Assembly: GCA_033816765.1 (NCBI GenBank)
Contig: CM066294.1
Span: 1,736,001-1,800,000, forward strand
Length of the DNA stretch: 64,000 nucleotides
Source of the DNA: Nothopassalora personata
Taxonomy: Eukaryota > Ascomycota > Dothideomycetes > Mycosphaerellales > Mycosphaerellaceae
Reading direction: 5' to 3'
Numbering within the stretch: position 1 is the first letter of the stretch; each line of letters begins with the position of its first letter. Of the stretch, positions 38,801 to 48,601 are shown piece after piece. The translations under genes were made by a program, and so were the position numbers. A model generated the notes under the pieces. The model had not been told where the DNA came from, did not search any database, and saw nothing but the letters and a program-made list of their open reading frames with translations.

Positions 38801-39900
38801 GTCCCCGACCGATTCTTCTAGGAGATCTCGATAGATTTTATAACGGATATGCCCGAGTCGTAAGGGAACACTTGCCTCTAGGTAATTAAGGATCGACTAA
38901 GTAAGACCGTCGTTTTAGAAGCGATGCCTACTATAAAAGCCGAGGACTGCGCTAAAAGGTTCTTAGACTACTAGGTAAGATACTATAGCCTCCCTTAAGC
39001 TATTACGAGTAACCGGGGTACTAACTAGACGAGTACCTTCTAGAGGACCTTCTATCGTTTAACTAGTGTAAAATAGAGGCTTAGCTCCGCCTACTACCTA
39101 TAAACCGACGGAGGCCCGGAACGGTTAAACTAGGAAGTCTAGGCTTACCTTCGTAACTATATTAACTATAAGCAGTCCGACTAGAAACGCTAGCTCCCTA
39201 CGGCATAACTTGCTCTAAACGCGCGGTATTACGCTAGGCTAGGAATAAGCCCCTTCTTCGCGGTATACGGATACGAGGCACTATTACCTATTTAGTTATA
39301 ACCGGATCTAGAGACCTCTTAGTTAGACGCCGCGTAACGGGTAACGCTATTCGTAGAAAGGATATAAAAGATTACGAACCTATGTTAGGCGAGTATAGCG
39401 GAAGCCGCCTAAAAACAGGAGTACTACGCTAACCGGGATAGGAAGCCCGCACTAATCTATCGTGTAGGCGATAAAGTTTAGCTAGGTCTACGTAACTATA
39501 TTACTATATGACTAAAGAAGAGCCTCGACTATAGACACGCGAAGTATACGGTAGTAGAAGTAATCTTACCGTTATCTATACGCTTATCTAGGATCCCCGA
39601 CGGGATCTACCCGGTCTTCTATCCTAACTTACTACGACCTATAAGCTAAGACCCCTTACCTAGATAGGAGATCGATAATAAATAGCCGGACCCTATTATA
39701 ATTTAGTCTTACGAAGAGTAGTAGGTAGAAGAGATCCTTTACGCTAGAACTAAGCTTAGAGGTAGAGGCCGAGTACGCGAAGTCCTAGTAAAATAGACCG
39801 GATACTACAAGCCTACATAGGAACCATTAGGGTAACTCGCGGATACAGCGGCCGCGGATAACTTCGAGAGGAAATATAGTAACCTAATAACACATAACGG
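35836..39900 (+). pseudogene. RIP-decayed pol of element D
   Basis: Plus-strand remnants in order: a protease-like segment (LIDKG near 36318), RT with KPGGGLR (37015) and AYANDVVIYSD (37335, the YxDD motif with one D lost), RNase H (near 37780-37920), integrase with HHCC remains (38628-38760) and a DDE core, and a chromodomain segment VLVK*TGYYKPT*EPL near 39785, where both stops stand for Trp. TAG codons replace Trp/Gln throughout, the signature of RIP. Confidence 0.88.
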
Positions 39901-42151
39901 ACCGAAGGAGGCATAGGATACGAATAGAAGGGGAAAAGGCGAAAAGGTAAGGATTACTAGGAATTTAGCGTAGATATAGGCGTTTAGGAAAAGGTAGGCG
40001 TTCTTTTAGGTTCGGGAGTCTTTTTAGGAGATAGAGAGAAGTAAGAAGGCATAGGTAAGTTTAAGAGCGTTTTATTTTAGCGGCGTCCGCCGTAAAAGTA
40101 GCGGAGCCCGATCTCTTTCGAGATAGCTACATACTATAATAGCCCGGTCGCGGCCCGCGCGAAAGACGAGGGTACCCGAAGGCTAGTTAGTAGAGGCCGA
40201 GGCCTAACGCACGCGGCGCTAGCCTAGCTAGAGGTCGCGTAGGGCGCCCCCGGGACTAAGAAGTCGGTTAGCGATAGTTTTATAACGGGGCCCGTAGTAT
40301 ATACGTCTACCTAAAGGTAAGCTAAGCATTAGCTATAGTGCCTATAACCTTAGCGGCGACCGTACTAAAAGAATCAGTAAGCGCGTATAAAGAGGCGGGG
40401 GCCGTAGAAACTTACCGGGAATATGCTAGTACGCTAGAGAGGCTTTAAAGCCTTCTAGGCTTTAAGGACGGCGCGGAGCTTAGTACGAGCGTCGTCGCTA
40501 AAAGACCGTAAGCCGGTAGAAAAGTTGCGGAGGACGCTAGGGAGGATGCTTACGCGCGGTTCTAGTTAGTAGCGCGGGTCCACTTAGTATAGGCGGCGTA
40601 GGCAAGCTCCGGCCTAAAACACGCGGTTAGCGATAATTTTCCTTCGGGGTCCGCGCGGTACATACATGTCCTCGTAATGCTTACGATTAGTGTTGTAGGC
40701 CTAGTAGGCGCGCGCGGTTACGCCCTAACGATAATTAGCGGACCCCGATAAGAATAGGACGAGGACCGGTACTTATATACTAGGAGACGTAGTCTACGCT
40801 AGTAGAGGCGTAGGGGACGTAGTAGATGCGGCGTTAGGCTATTTTGTACTAGGCTCCGGTTAGAATGTTTCGGTCTCCGTAGGAATTTATTCGGACTTAC
40901 TTAATAGTATTAATAGGAGATATAGTAGTAGTAGTTTCTATTCACGGTATACTATTAGTATCTGTCGGAACCCGTAGGAAAAATGTCGTCTCCCTAAGCG
41001 ATAGGTATAAGATGCGCGAATATGCCCCTAAGGCTAGAGACGCTTAGCTAAGGGGATTGATTTGATTGATTATTCCATTAACGTGCTATTTGAGTCAAAG
41101 ACTATGCAACACGGGTCTCGATAACGAGACCAAAATTTGAGATTTGAGAGAAGGAGAAAAGCCCCGTCGTACCCCGGACGTAAAAACTCCTTAAAAGATG
41201 CGAGCAACGCTCGCTATTCGAACCGTAAATCGAATATATTGCGGCGTAGTACGCGCGTACCCGGTAGTCGTGTCTTGTCGAGAATTGCGGTTTGTCGCCT
41301 TGCCCCGGGCGAGACAAGTTTTGCGCCCGTGTCTCGTTTTTGTTTTAAAAGCCAAGCCGGCCGTACCCGTACGCACCGAGCAAAATCCCAAGAAACACCC
41401 GTTGCCTCTGTTTCAATCCAGTCGCGTTCTCCGGTCTCGAGTGTAGCTCCTCGGTCGCAGTGGCCTCGCTGTCGTCCCCCCCTCGGCCTCTCTTGGTTCC
41501 AGCCGTGCAGTATACGTGGTTTGCGCCCCTAAACGCCTCTCTTGGTTCCAGCCGGCAGTTTACGTGGTTTGCCGGGACGACAGGTAGACAGCGCCTTCGT
41601 TGTTCGAGCGACGTGTACGCTATGTACGTCGCTTTCCCTTCTCGCAGTTCCGGAGTTCTTGTTTGTAGATTTTGAGCGTATCTCGTTCGTTCGGTTCGTC
41701 CGACCTGTCTTTTCTTGTTTCGAGTCGAGTAGGCTTGTATTTTTCGAGAGAGAGAGTCTTAGTTTCTCTTCGTCGTAACGAAGATACTTACGTCGTCCGC
41801 CGCGTGAAGGCGCTCTCTATAGGACGACTTAGCTAAGGGGAGGGGGAGGGGCGACTTACGCGTACGGTAGGTAATAAGAAAAAGAAAGAAAAGAAAAAAG
41901 AGAACGAGAACCTAAAGATATGTTCTAGGCTCCTATTATTTACATGTAATAATAGCTATTGTCACTTAGTAGATAATAGCAAACCTTATACTTACCTAGG
42001 TAACAATACTTCGTCTCGGCGTCGGCGGGGCTAGACAATAAGGAAGAGAAGCTCGGGCACTTCCTATTGCGAGCCTAACAAAAACACCTAGGACAATAGG
42101 CTCTAGGACGGAGCTATAACTAGGGGCGGCGGAGGAGGAAGGGGGGGGTAG
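39901..42151. other. Long non-coding 3' region of element D
   Basis: 2.2 kb between pol and the 3' LTR. 39900-41050 is AT-rich and RIP-like. 41100-41800 is much less mutated and contains two ~48-bp tandem copies starting CCTCTCTTGGTTCCAGCCG (41487 and 41536). A purine tract GGAGGAGGAAGGGGGGGG precedes the LTR. No ORF with a recognisable domain. Confidence 0.6.
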
Positions 42152-42313
42152 TATAAGGGGCGGGCCCCTGTTTCTTAGCATAGGCTGCGCCTATACGTTC
42201 GGATTGCTTTCCGACACCTTTTCTTCGGACAGCGTATAACTTCCCCTTTCTTCTATATCGAACTTATTATAAACTTCATAGAACTTTAGTGTATATGTCG
42301 TTCACCCGTAACA
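42152..42313 (+). repeat. 3' LTR of element D
   Basis: 162 bp, partner of 20037-20198. Confidence 0.88.
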
Positions 42314-42323
42314 GCGTTTAAAG

Positions 42324-42620
42324 TATTATATCTCGTTCTAGGGCTAGTCTTAAAAGAGAGATAAGTTAAGTTACGTAGCGGTATTCTTTAGAGAGGCTAA
42401 AGTAAGCTAAGCGAAGATAAATAATTAGGGTAAGAGTGTATTCCAATTAGTAAGATAGTAACATAAGTTAAACGTATTAGAACTATAAGGGTTCTTAGCG
42501 TTCCTAAATATAAAGGAGATTCGTAGATCTCCCTAATTAGTCTAAGCATTCTAAGCATAAGTAGCCTAATTAATCTAAGCATAAGCATTCTAATTATCCT
42601 AAGTCTAAGCGCTTAGGTAG
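42324..42620 (-). repeat. 5' LTR remnant of element E
   Basis: Starts TATTATATCTCGTTC, the RIP form of TGTTATGTCTCGTTC, and follows E's primer-binding remnant (42314-42323). It matches the E and A LTRs to about 42512, then holds divergent CTAAGCAT-type repeats. The outer end is unclear. Confidence 0.7.
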
Positions 42621-43048
42621 GATCTAGTTACGTATATGTCTTATCCTATAATTCTAGGGTCTAATAGGAATTATTCCGTAATATCTTTCTTCTAATCCCT
42701 ATATATTGTATACCGGAGGTTATATAATGTGCTAATTCTACTAAATAGGGTCTATATAGCTACATTATCGTCTTTAGTAGGAGAGTTAGATAGAGGGCCT
42801 ATAATCGGTTCCTAAGGTTTAGGTAATAGATCGAGATCTATTTCCTAGGTTATCGTACCGTCCTATAACTTTCCTTCTATATACTTCTATAAGTCTATTC
42901 TAACTACTTTAGCCTAAGTGTAAAGGTAGAAGTTATTAAATATAGAGGGATCGTAGTAGTTTAGTTCCTTCGTTGTCGTAGCGGACGGATAGTCCTAAAG
43001 GTATTGCCTAAGATCTATTATATACCTCGATTAGGTCTAATAGATATA
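42621..43048. other. AT-rich repeat remnant, unidentified
   Basis: RIP-like sequence that probably continues at 47640-47689 after the B array. The minus strand shows weak protein-like frames, but no domain was recognised. Confidence 0.4.
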
Positions 43049-43365
43049 TGTTAGGAACCGCTGTACGTTATCCCAACTGGGCTTGGATCTTTGCAGTGAT
43101 GTCTCTGACTCGTTGAGAAGGTAGTGGTCCCAAACAGTATATGGTGTATACTTGAAATGAGTTGAGCACGAAGCTCCTATCTACTTGCAAAAGAGCGTCG
43201 TCTATATAGTGCCATGTCTTGGCGTGGTCTCGCGAGATCTGTCCTGCTCTGCGGATCTGTTCGACAGATCCCACAGATCCCTCAGATCCCTTGGTCACGT
43301 GTTCTGATCCTTGCCTTGCTGCCTGGATGATTGGTTGTCCCCTCTCTGCGAACTAAACCGTAACA
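43049..43365 (-). repeat. Family B LTR, copy 1 (3' LTR)
   Basis: 317 bp. Minus-sense TGTTACGGTTTAG...GGTTCCTAACA, preceded by purine tract CTAAAAGGGGGATGG (43366-43380). Confidence 0.92.
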
Positions 43366-43441
43366 CCATCCCCCTTTTAGCCTTAGCTTCGCCCCGAAGC
43401 TTACAAAGGAAAGTCCTCCCCACCTCTCTTTCAGACCAGAG

Positions 43442-44164
43442 ATGTCGTCTCTTTTCCCCGTCAACATTCCAGCGTCTGACGCCGTCCCCACCAAGAAACG
43501 AAAACGACGTGCAAATCGAATCCACCGTCTCGGCGAAGAAACCATGTGTCCCTGTTCTCGCTGCAAGGAGAAGGGTCTCTTGTGTCGCGTACACATCTCG
43601 TCGGGCAAGTGCTCCCACTGCCACCTAAGTAACTGTCGCAGCTGCGACGCCAAAGTGACTGAGGTTGAGTGGAAGAAGCTTGGTGACCAACGAAGGAAGC
43701 TGCTCTCGGACCTTGACCGAGCGAAGGAAGCGCTCGCGGAAGCCGGCCGCCTGCGTGCTGCCGCTTTCGAGAAGGAGATGGAGGCGCATGCGAAAGAGAT
43801 GCGTCTTCGCAAGCAACTGGATGCCGTGGACCGAAAGGTCGAGGAAGGTCGCTCTCTCGAGGAGCGTGAAATGGAGGAGGAGGAGGAAGAAGAGCGCGCC
43901 CTCGAGCGAGCCGGCCTTCTCCTCGCTCCAGACCCTTCCGACGGTCCCATGCTCAGTCCCTTTACCTGGAGTAACTGGGAGGGAAACGCAAACTCCGAGT
44001 TCTGGAACTTCCTGGATGTTCCGGTGTCTAATCCAGTGGGAAACTCGTCGTTCGTCCCCTGTCTATCCCGTTTTGCCGTTCGTAGTGTTGACTTCTGTGT
44101 CCTAGGCCATCAAATCAAGAAGCCGCTGTTTGATGCCTTGCTGTCCTCAGGTTGTTTCTGCTAG
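43442..44164 (+). CDS. Antisense Zn2Cys6-like/coiled-coil gene of family B, unit 1
   Basis: 240 residues. Basic NLS-like KKRKRR at 18-23; cysteines C38, C41, C48, C57, C60, C68 give X2-X6-X8-X2-X7 spacing, with extra Cys at 36 and 65. A long charged coiled coil (~74-165) ends in a poly-Glu run (EEEEEEE), followed by an acidic-aromatic tail with FTWSNWEG and EFWNFLD. The layout matches the element A protein although sequence identity is modest. It runs opposite to gag and the two stops overlap. It is kept intact while pol is lost, which suggests it matters to the element. Confidence 0.75.
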   Translation: MSSLFPVNIPASDAVPTKKRKRRANRIHRLGEETMCPCSRCKEKGLLCRVHISSGKCSHCHLSNCRSCDAKVTEVEWKKLGDQRRKLLSDLDRAKEALAEAGRLRAAAFEKEMEAHAKEMRLRKQLDAVDRKVEEGRSLEEREMEEEEEEERALERAGLLLAPDPSDGPMLSPFTWSNWEGNANSEFWNFLDVPVSNPVGNSSFVPCLSRFAVRSVDFCVLGHQIKKPLFDALLSSGCFC

Positions 44165-45153
44165 GCAGATTTCGAGAAGAAGTTCTCGCATTCCTGGCAT
44201 GTATTCTCTTCGCGAATCATTGCGTTGAACTCGCGGCTAACCATGTTCTTTTTCTTGCAGTTCTTTGCAAAATGGCCTTGCTCGCCACATACGTAGCAGG
44301 TGGAACCTTTGCTCTTCAGCCCCCTTCCTGTCCTACGTTCCGTTACGTCCAATTCCATTGGGTCTCCGTAACCATTAGGGTCCTGACTTCTGGCCTTGAA
44401 GCCCCCTCTTCCGCCCGCGGCGGGTCTCTGGTATCCAGGCTGTACGTGTCGGTCGTACCTCAACTCCTGGAGCCTTTCGTCGATCTCCTTTGCTGCCTTG
44501 ATCATCGCCCCTAGCGTAACGACGCTGGCGTTTCGGGATAGTTCGGCTTTGACGTTGTCTTTCAGCCCGAGGTAGAACTGCGATCGCAAAGCTGCGTCGT
44601 TCCATTCCAGGTCGGCGGCATATCCTTGGAATTCTGAGGCGTACAGCGCTACAGAAGTAGTCTGTCGAAGTTGTCGGATATGTCGGTCGGCGTATACCTC
44701 CTCATTTGGTATCCCGTATAGATCATCGAGTTTCGTCTCAAACTCGTCGTAGTCGTGGAAAATTTTTCGAGTTTCCGTTTTCGGTGTTTCTCCCTCGCCC
44801 TGGTTGTGTAGCCAGTCCTTGAGGTATGGTCGGAATCCTCTAGCTGCTTTTCCTCGTAGGAAGGATGCGGCGTACAAGACCTTGCTGGCCTCGCCTTGAA
44901 ACTGGTGTGCGTTGAAGTGAAGGTACAACTGAACCTGCAGTTGAAAAGCCTCCAGTTTGTCCTTGGTCCCGTCGAACGTCTCCGGCGTAGACACCTTAGG
45001 TGCACGGTGGTGGTCCAATGGGTTCAGCATACCCATAGGAGTGTTGTTGTTCTTGCTGCTTCCTGTAATCGACATTTCGCTCATTCGTTCCGTGATGCCA
45101 GTTGACTGTGGCTGTTGTCGTGACGGACTCCGGGTAGCGTCTCTCCCAGACAT
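44161..45153 (-). CDS. gag: Family B gag, unit 1
   Basis: 330 residues from the ATG at 45151-45153 (the longer frame starts TTG). Contains a capsid-type retrotransposon gag domain (~65-230) and a CCHC zinc knuckle, CYVCGEQGHFAKNC, near 283-296. It is much shorter than gag of A and lacks its acidic tail. No protease, RT or integrase follows, so reverse transcription must be supplied by another element. Confidence 0.9.
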   Translation of the reverse strand: MSGRDATRSPSRQQPQSTGITERMSEMSITGSSKNNNTPMGMLNPLDHHRAPKVSTPETFDGTKDKLEAFQLQVQLYLHFNAHQFQGEASKVLYAASFLRGKAARGFRPYLKDWLHNQGEGETPKTETRKIFHDYDEFETKLDDLYGIPNEEVYADRHIRQLRQTTSVALYASEFQGYAADLEWNDAALRSQFYLGLKDNVKAELSRNASVVTLGAMIKAAKEIDERLQELRYDRHVQPGYQRPAAGGRGGFKARSQDPNGYGDPMELDVTERRTGRGLKSKGSTCYVCGEQGHFAKNCKKKNMVSREFNAMIREENTCQECENFFSKSA

Positions 45154-45185
45154 ATGCAAAGGGCCCTGGTGGTGGTGCTCAAAGT

Positions 45186-45502
45186 TGTTAGGAACCGCTG
45201 TACGTTATCCCAACTGGGCTTGGATCTTTGCAGTGATGTCTCTGACTCGTTGAGAAGGTAGTGGTCCCAAACAGTATATGGTGTATACTTGAAATGAGTT
45301 GAGCACGAAGCTCCTATCTACTTGCAAAAGAGCGTCGTCTATATAGTGCCATGTCTTGGCGTGGTCTCGCGAGATCTGTCCTGCTCTGCGGATCTGTTCG
45401 ACAGATCCCACAGATCCCTCAGATCCCTTGGTCACGTGTTCTGATCCTTGCCTTGCTGCCTGGATGATTGGTTGTCCCCTCTCTGCGAACTAAACCGTAA
45501 CA
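45186..45502 (-). repeat. Family B LTR, copy 2 (shared by both units)
   Basis: 317 bp, identical by eye to copies 1 and 3. Confidence 0.92.
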
Positions 45503-45578
45503 CCATCCCCCTTTTAGCCTTAGCTTCGCCCCGAAGCTTACAAAGGAAAGTCCTCCCCACCTCTCTTTCAGACCAGAG

Positions 45579-46301
45579 ATGTCGTCTCTTTTCCCCGTCA
45601 ACATTCCAGCGTCTGACGCCGTCCCCACCAAGAAACGAAAACGACGTGCAAATCGAATCCACCGTCTCGGCGAAGAAACCATGTGTCCCTGTTCTCGCTG
45701 CAAGGAGAAGGGTCTCTTGTGTCGCGTACACATCTCGTCGGGCAAGTGCTCCCACTGCCACCTAAGTAACTGTCGCAGCTGCGACGCCAAAGTGACTGAG
45801 GTTGAGTGGAAGAAGCTTGGTGACCAACGAAGGAAGCTGCTCTCGGACCTTGACCGAGCGAAGGAAGCGCTCGCGGAAGCCGGCCGCCTGCGTGCTGCCG
45901 CTTTCGAGAAGGAGATGGAGGCGCATGCGAAAGAGATGCGTCTTCGCAAGCAACTGGATGCCGTGGACCGAAAGGTCGAGGAAGGTCGCTCTCTCGAGGA
46001 GCGTGAAATGGAGGAGGAGGAGGAAGAAGAGCGCGCCCTCGAGCGAGCCGGCCTTCTCCTCGCTCCAGACCCTTCCGACGGTCCCATGCTCAGTCCCTTT
46101 ACCTGGAGTAACTGGGAGGGAAACGCAAACTCCGAGTTCTGGAACTTCCTGGATGTTCCGGTGTCTAATCCAGTGGGAAACTCGTCGTTCGTCCCCTGTC
46201 TATCCCGTTTTGCCGTTCGTAGTGTTGACTTCTGTGTCCTAGGCCATCAAATCAAGAAGCCGCTGTTTGATGCCTTGCTGTCCTCAGGTTGTTTCTGCTA
46301 G
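45579..46301 (+). CDS. Antisense Zn2Cys6-like/coiled-coil gene of family B, unit 2
   Basis: Exact protein copy of the gene at 43442-44164. Confidence 0.75.
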   Translation: MSSLFPVNIPASDAVPTKKRKRRANRIHRLGEETMCPCSRCKEKGLLCRVHISSGKCSHCHLSNCRSCDAKVTEVEWKKLGDQRRKLLSDLDRAKEALAEAGRLRAAAFEKEMEAHAKEMRLRKQLDAVDRKVEEGRSLEEREMEEEEEEERALERAGLLLAPDPSDGPMLSPFTWSNWEGNANSEFWNFLDVPVSNPVGNSSFVPCLSRFAVRSVDFCVLGHQIKKPLFDALLSSGCFC

Positions 46302-47290
46302 GCAGATTTCGAGAAGAAGTTCTCGCATTCCTGGCATGTATTCTCTTCGCGAATCATTGCGTTGAACTCGCGGCTAACCATGTTCTTTTTCTTGCAGTTC
46401 TTTGCAAAATGGCCTTGCTCGCCACATACGTAGCAGGTGGAACCTTTGCTCTTCAGCCCCCTTCCTGTCCTACGTTCCGTTACGTCCAATTCCATTGGGT
46501 CTCCGTAACCATTAGGGTCCTGACTTCTGGCCTTGAAGCCCCCTCTTCCGCCCGCGGCGGGTCTCTGGTATCCAGGCTGTACGTGTCGGTCGTACCTCAA
46601 CTCCTGGAGCCTTTCGTCGATCTCCTTTGCTGCCTTGATCATCGCCCCTAGCGTAACGACGCTGGCGTTTCGGGATAGTTCGGCTTTGACGTTGTCTTTC
46701 AGCCCGAGGTAGAACTGCGATCGCAAAGCTGCGTCGTTCCATTCCAGGTCGGCGGCATATCCTTGGAATTCTGAGGCGTACAGCGCTACAGAAGTAGTCT
46801 GTCGAAGTTGTCGGATATGTCGGTCGGCGTATACCTCCTCATTTGGTATCCCGTATAGATCATCGAGTTTCGTCTCAAACTCGTCGTAGTCGTGGAAAAT
46901 TTTTCGAGTTTCCGTTTTCGGTGTTTCTCCCTCGCCCTGGTTGTGTAGCCAGTCCTTGAGGTATGGTCGGAATCCTCTAGCTGCTTTTCCTCGTAGGAAG
47001 GATGCGGCGTACAAGACCTTGCTGGCCTCGCCTTGAAACTGGTGTGCGTTGAAGTGAAGGTACAACTGAACCTGCAGTTGAAAAGCCTCCAGTTTGTCCT
47101 TGGTCCCGTCGAACGTCTCCGGCGTAGACACCTTAGGTGCACGGTGGTGGTCCAATGGGTTCAGCATACCCATAGGAGTGTTGTTGTTCTTGCTGCTTCC
47201 TGTAATCGACATTTCGCTCATTCGTTCCGTGATGCCAGTTGACTGTGGCTGTTGTCGTGACGGACTCCGGGTAGCGTCTCTCCCAGACAT
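46298..47290 (-). CDS. gag: Family B gag, unit 2
   Basis: Exact protein copy of the gag at 44161-45153. Confidence 0.9.
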   Translation of the reverse strand: MSGRDATRSPSRQQPQSTGITERMSEMSITGSSKNNNTPMGMLNPLDHHRAPKVSTPETFDGTKDKLEAFQLQVQLYLHFNAHQFQGEASKVLYAASFLRGKAARGFRPYLKDWLHNQGEGETPKTETRKIFHDYDEFETKLDDLYGIPNEEVYADRHIRQLRQTTSVALYASEFQGYAADLEWNDAALRSQFYLGLKDNVKAELSRNASVVTLGAMIKAAKEIDERLQELRYDRHVQPGYQRPAAGGRGGFKARSQDPNGYGDPMELDVTERRTGRGLKSKGSTCYVCGEQGHFAKNCKKKNMVSREFNAMIREENTCQECENFFSKSA

Positions 47291-47322
47291 ATGCAAAGGG
47301 CCCTGGTGGTGGTGCTCAAAGT

Positions 47323-47639
47323 TGTTAGGAACCGCTGTACGTTATCCCAACTGGGCTTGGATCTTTGCAGTGATGTCTCTGACTCGTTGAGAAGGTAGTG
47401 GTCCCAAACAGTATATGGTGTATACTTGAAATGAGTTGAGCACGAAGCTCCTATCTACTTGCAAAAGAGCGTCGTCTATATAGTGCCATGTCTTGGCGTG
47501 GTCTCGCGAGATCTGTCCTGCTCTGCGGATCTGTTCGACAGATCCCACAGATCCCTCAGATCCCTTGGTCACGTGTTCTGATCCTTGCCTTGCTGCCTGG
47601 ATGATTGGTTGTCCCCTCTCTGCGAACTAAACCGTAACA
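47323..47639 (-). repeat. Family B LTR, copy 3 (5' LTR)
   Basis: 317 bp with TATATAG and GTGCTCAA (47436-47443 on the complement). The latter pairs with TTGAGCAC (47312-47319, minus) 3 nt past the LTR. Confidence 0.92.
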
Positions 47640-47689
47640 ATATATACAATTCCGAATAGAGACCCTAAGTTGCTTAACTCGGGCTTATA

Positions 47690-47884
47690 ACTATAAAACT
47701 AGTAGAGATAGAAGTTTAGAACTAGGGTATTAAGTCTAGAAATTAGGGTATAAAAAACTATATTTATTATAAGTAGTAGCACCCTTAAGGTGCTTATATA
47801 AGTCTTCTTTTAATAAGAAGCCCTTAATCCCTGTAATTTAGGTGCCTAATCTCATTTCCTAAAGAAAAGTAATTACTATACTTA
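47690..47884. repeat. Right copy of the 195-bp direct repeat bracketing the block
   Basis: Partner of 9819-10013; marks the right edge of the transposon block. Confidence 0.65.
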
Positions 47885-48601
47885 ATTAGGTTATGTCACC
47901 CTCAAAACCTGCTATCCATGCATCATCCTGGCGCTTTACACATACTCTCCCAAACTTCCGGGCCATATCGGAAGCACTCAACGGCACGGCCGGCACGCCT
48001 CGGACCTATTGTTTGCCGTTGGTGGCCGTCAACAAAGAACCAATCGTCAAGCGAGAGATTGTATTACCTTATTGATGTCAGTGATTGGAGAAGCGCAGAA
48101 CGAGAAATATAGTCATGACTACGGTAGACGGCATGCTGAATGCTCTGTGGTTTAGCTAATATCGACAAAGTTTCCCATCTATCTAGATAGGATGAAAGCG
48201 AACTGTCCTGATTCCAGTCTTAGGTGTATCCTCATGTAAATGGTCGTGTCCTGTGAGGCGTGTCCAGTATGTTGTCCTCTTTGTACATGCTCAAGTCCGT
48301 GACAAGTAGTGTTTCGAGTGCCGCCCGGCTCTCTTGGGGAACTTGGCCTGCTGTACGAGAAGTATTGATTAATACTTGCGTGGAAGCTGTGATACCTGCG
48401 CAGAGAGCGCTTCGTGATAGCTGTGATAGCTATGCTGGGTCATGCCAGCTGATCGTGGTCTACGTGGGCCGTTGTGGCACGTCGTAAGCCTTTACTGATG
48501 CGGAGCCGGCGGGCGTCACTATGCTTGCTGAGTTTGGCGGACATTATGTTAAGCTCATGGAGCTGCTGGGTTTTGATCCGGTCTGCCTTGGTATGGTGTC
48601 T
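47885..48601. other. Intergenic, nothing recognised
   Basis: GC content returns to normal. Short frames only; no domain, RNA gene or clear repeat. Confidence 0.5.

Larger units (their letters stand above)
20037..42313 (+). mobile_element. Element D: RIP-decayed chromovirus, host of three younger insertions (TSD GCGTT)
   Basis: Equal 162-bp LTRs at 20037-20198 and 42152-42313 are flanked by GCGTT at 20032-20036 and 42314-42318. The LTR start reads TATAAGG, the RIP form of TGTAAGG. Removing the nested C, A and solo LTR leaves about 7.56 kb. D inserted at the primer-binding site of element E. Its own sequence is TpA-rich with many stops. Confidence 0.9.
43049..47639 (-). mobile_element. Family B tandem array: LTR-int-LTR-int-LTR, pol-less (TSD ATATA)
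   Basis: Three 317-bp LTRs (43049-43365, 45186-45502, 47323-47639) alternate with two interiors; the exact period is 2,137 bp and the units look identical. ATATA flanks the whole array at 43044-43048 and 47640-47644. Each interior holds only gag (minus) and the antisense gene (plus). This is a non-autonomous element duplicated through LTR recombination or tandem integration. No RIP despite >2 kb identical repeats. Confidence 0.93.

Noticed and set aside
43282..43950. 222-codon minus frame through the antisense gene of family B
   Set aside because: Ser/Arg-rich shadow of the 240-codon plus frame, which has the Cys cluster, NLS-like run and coiled coil.
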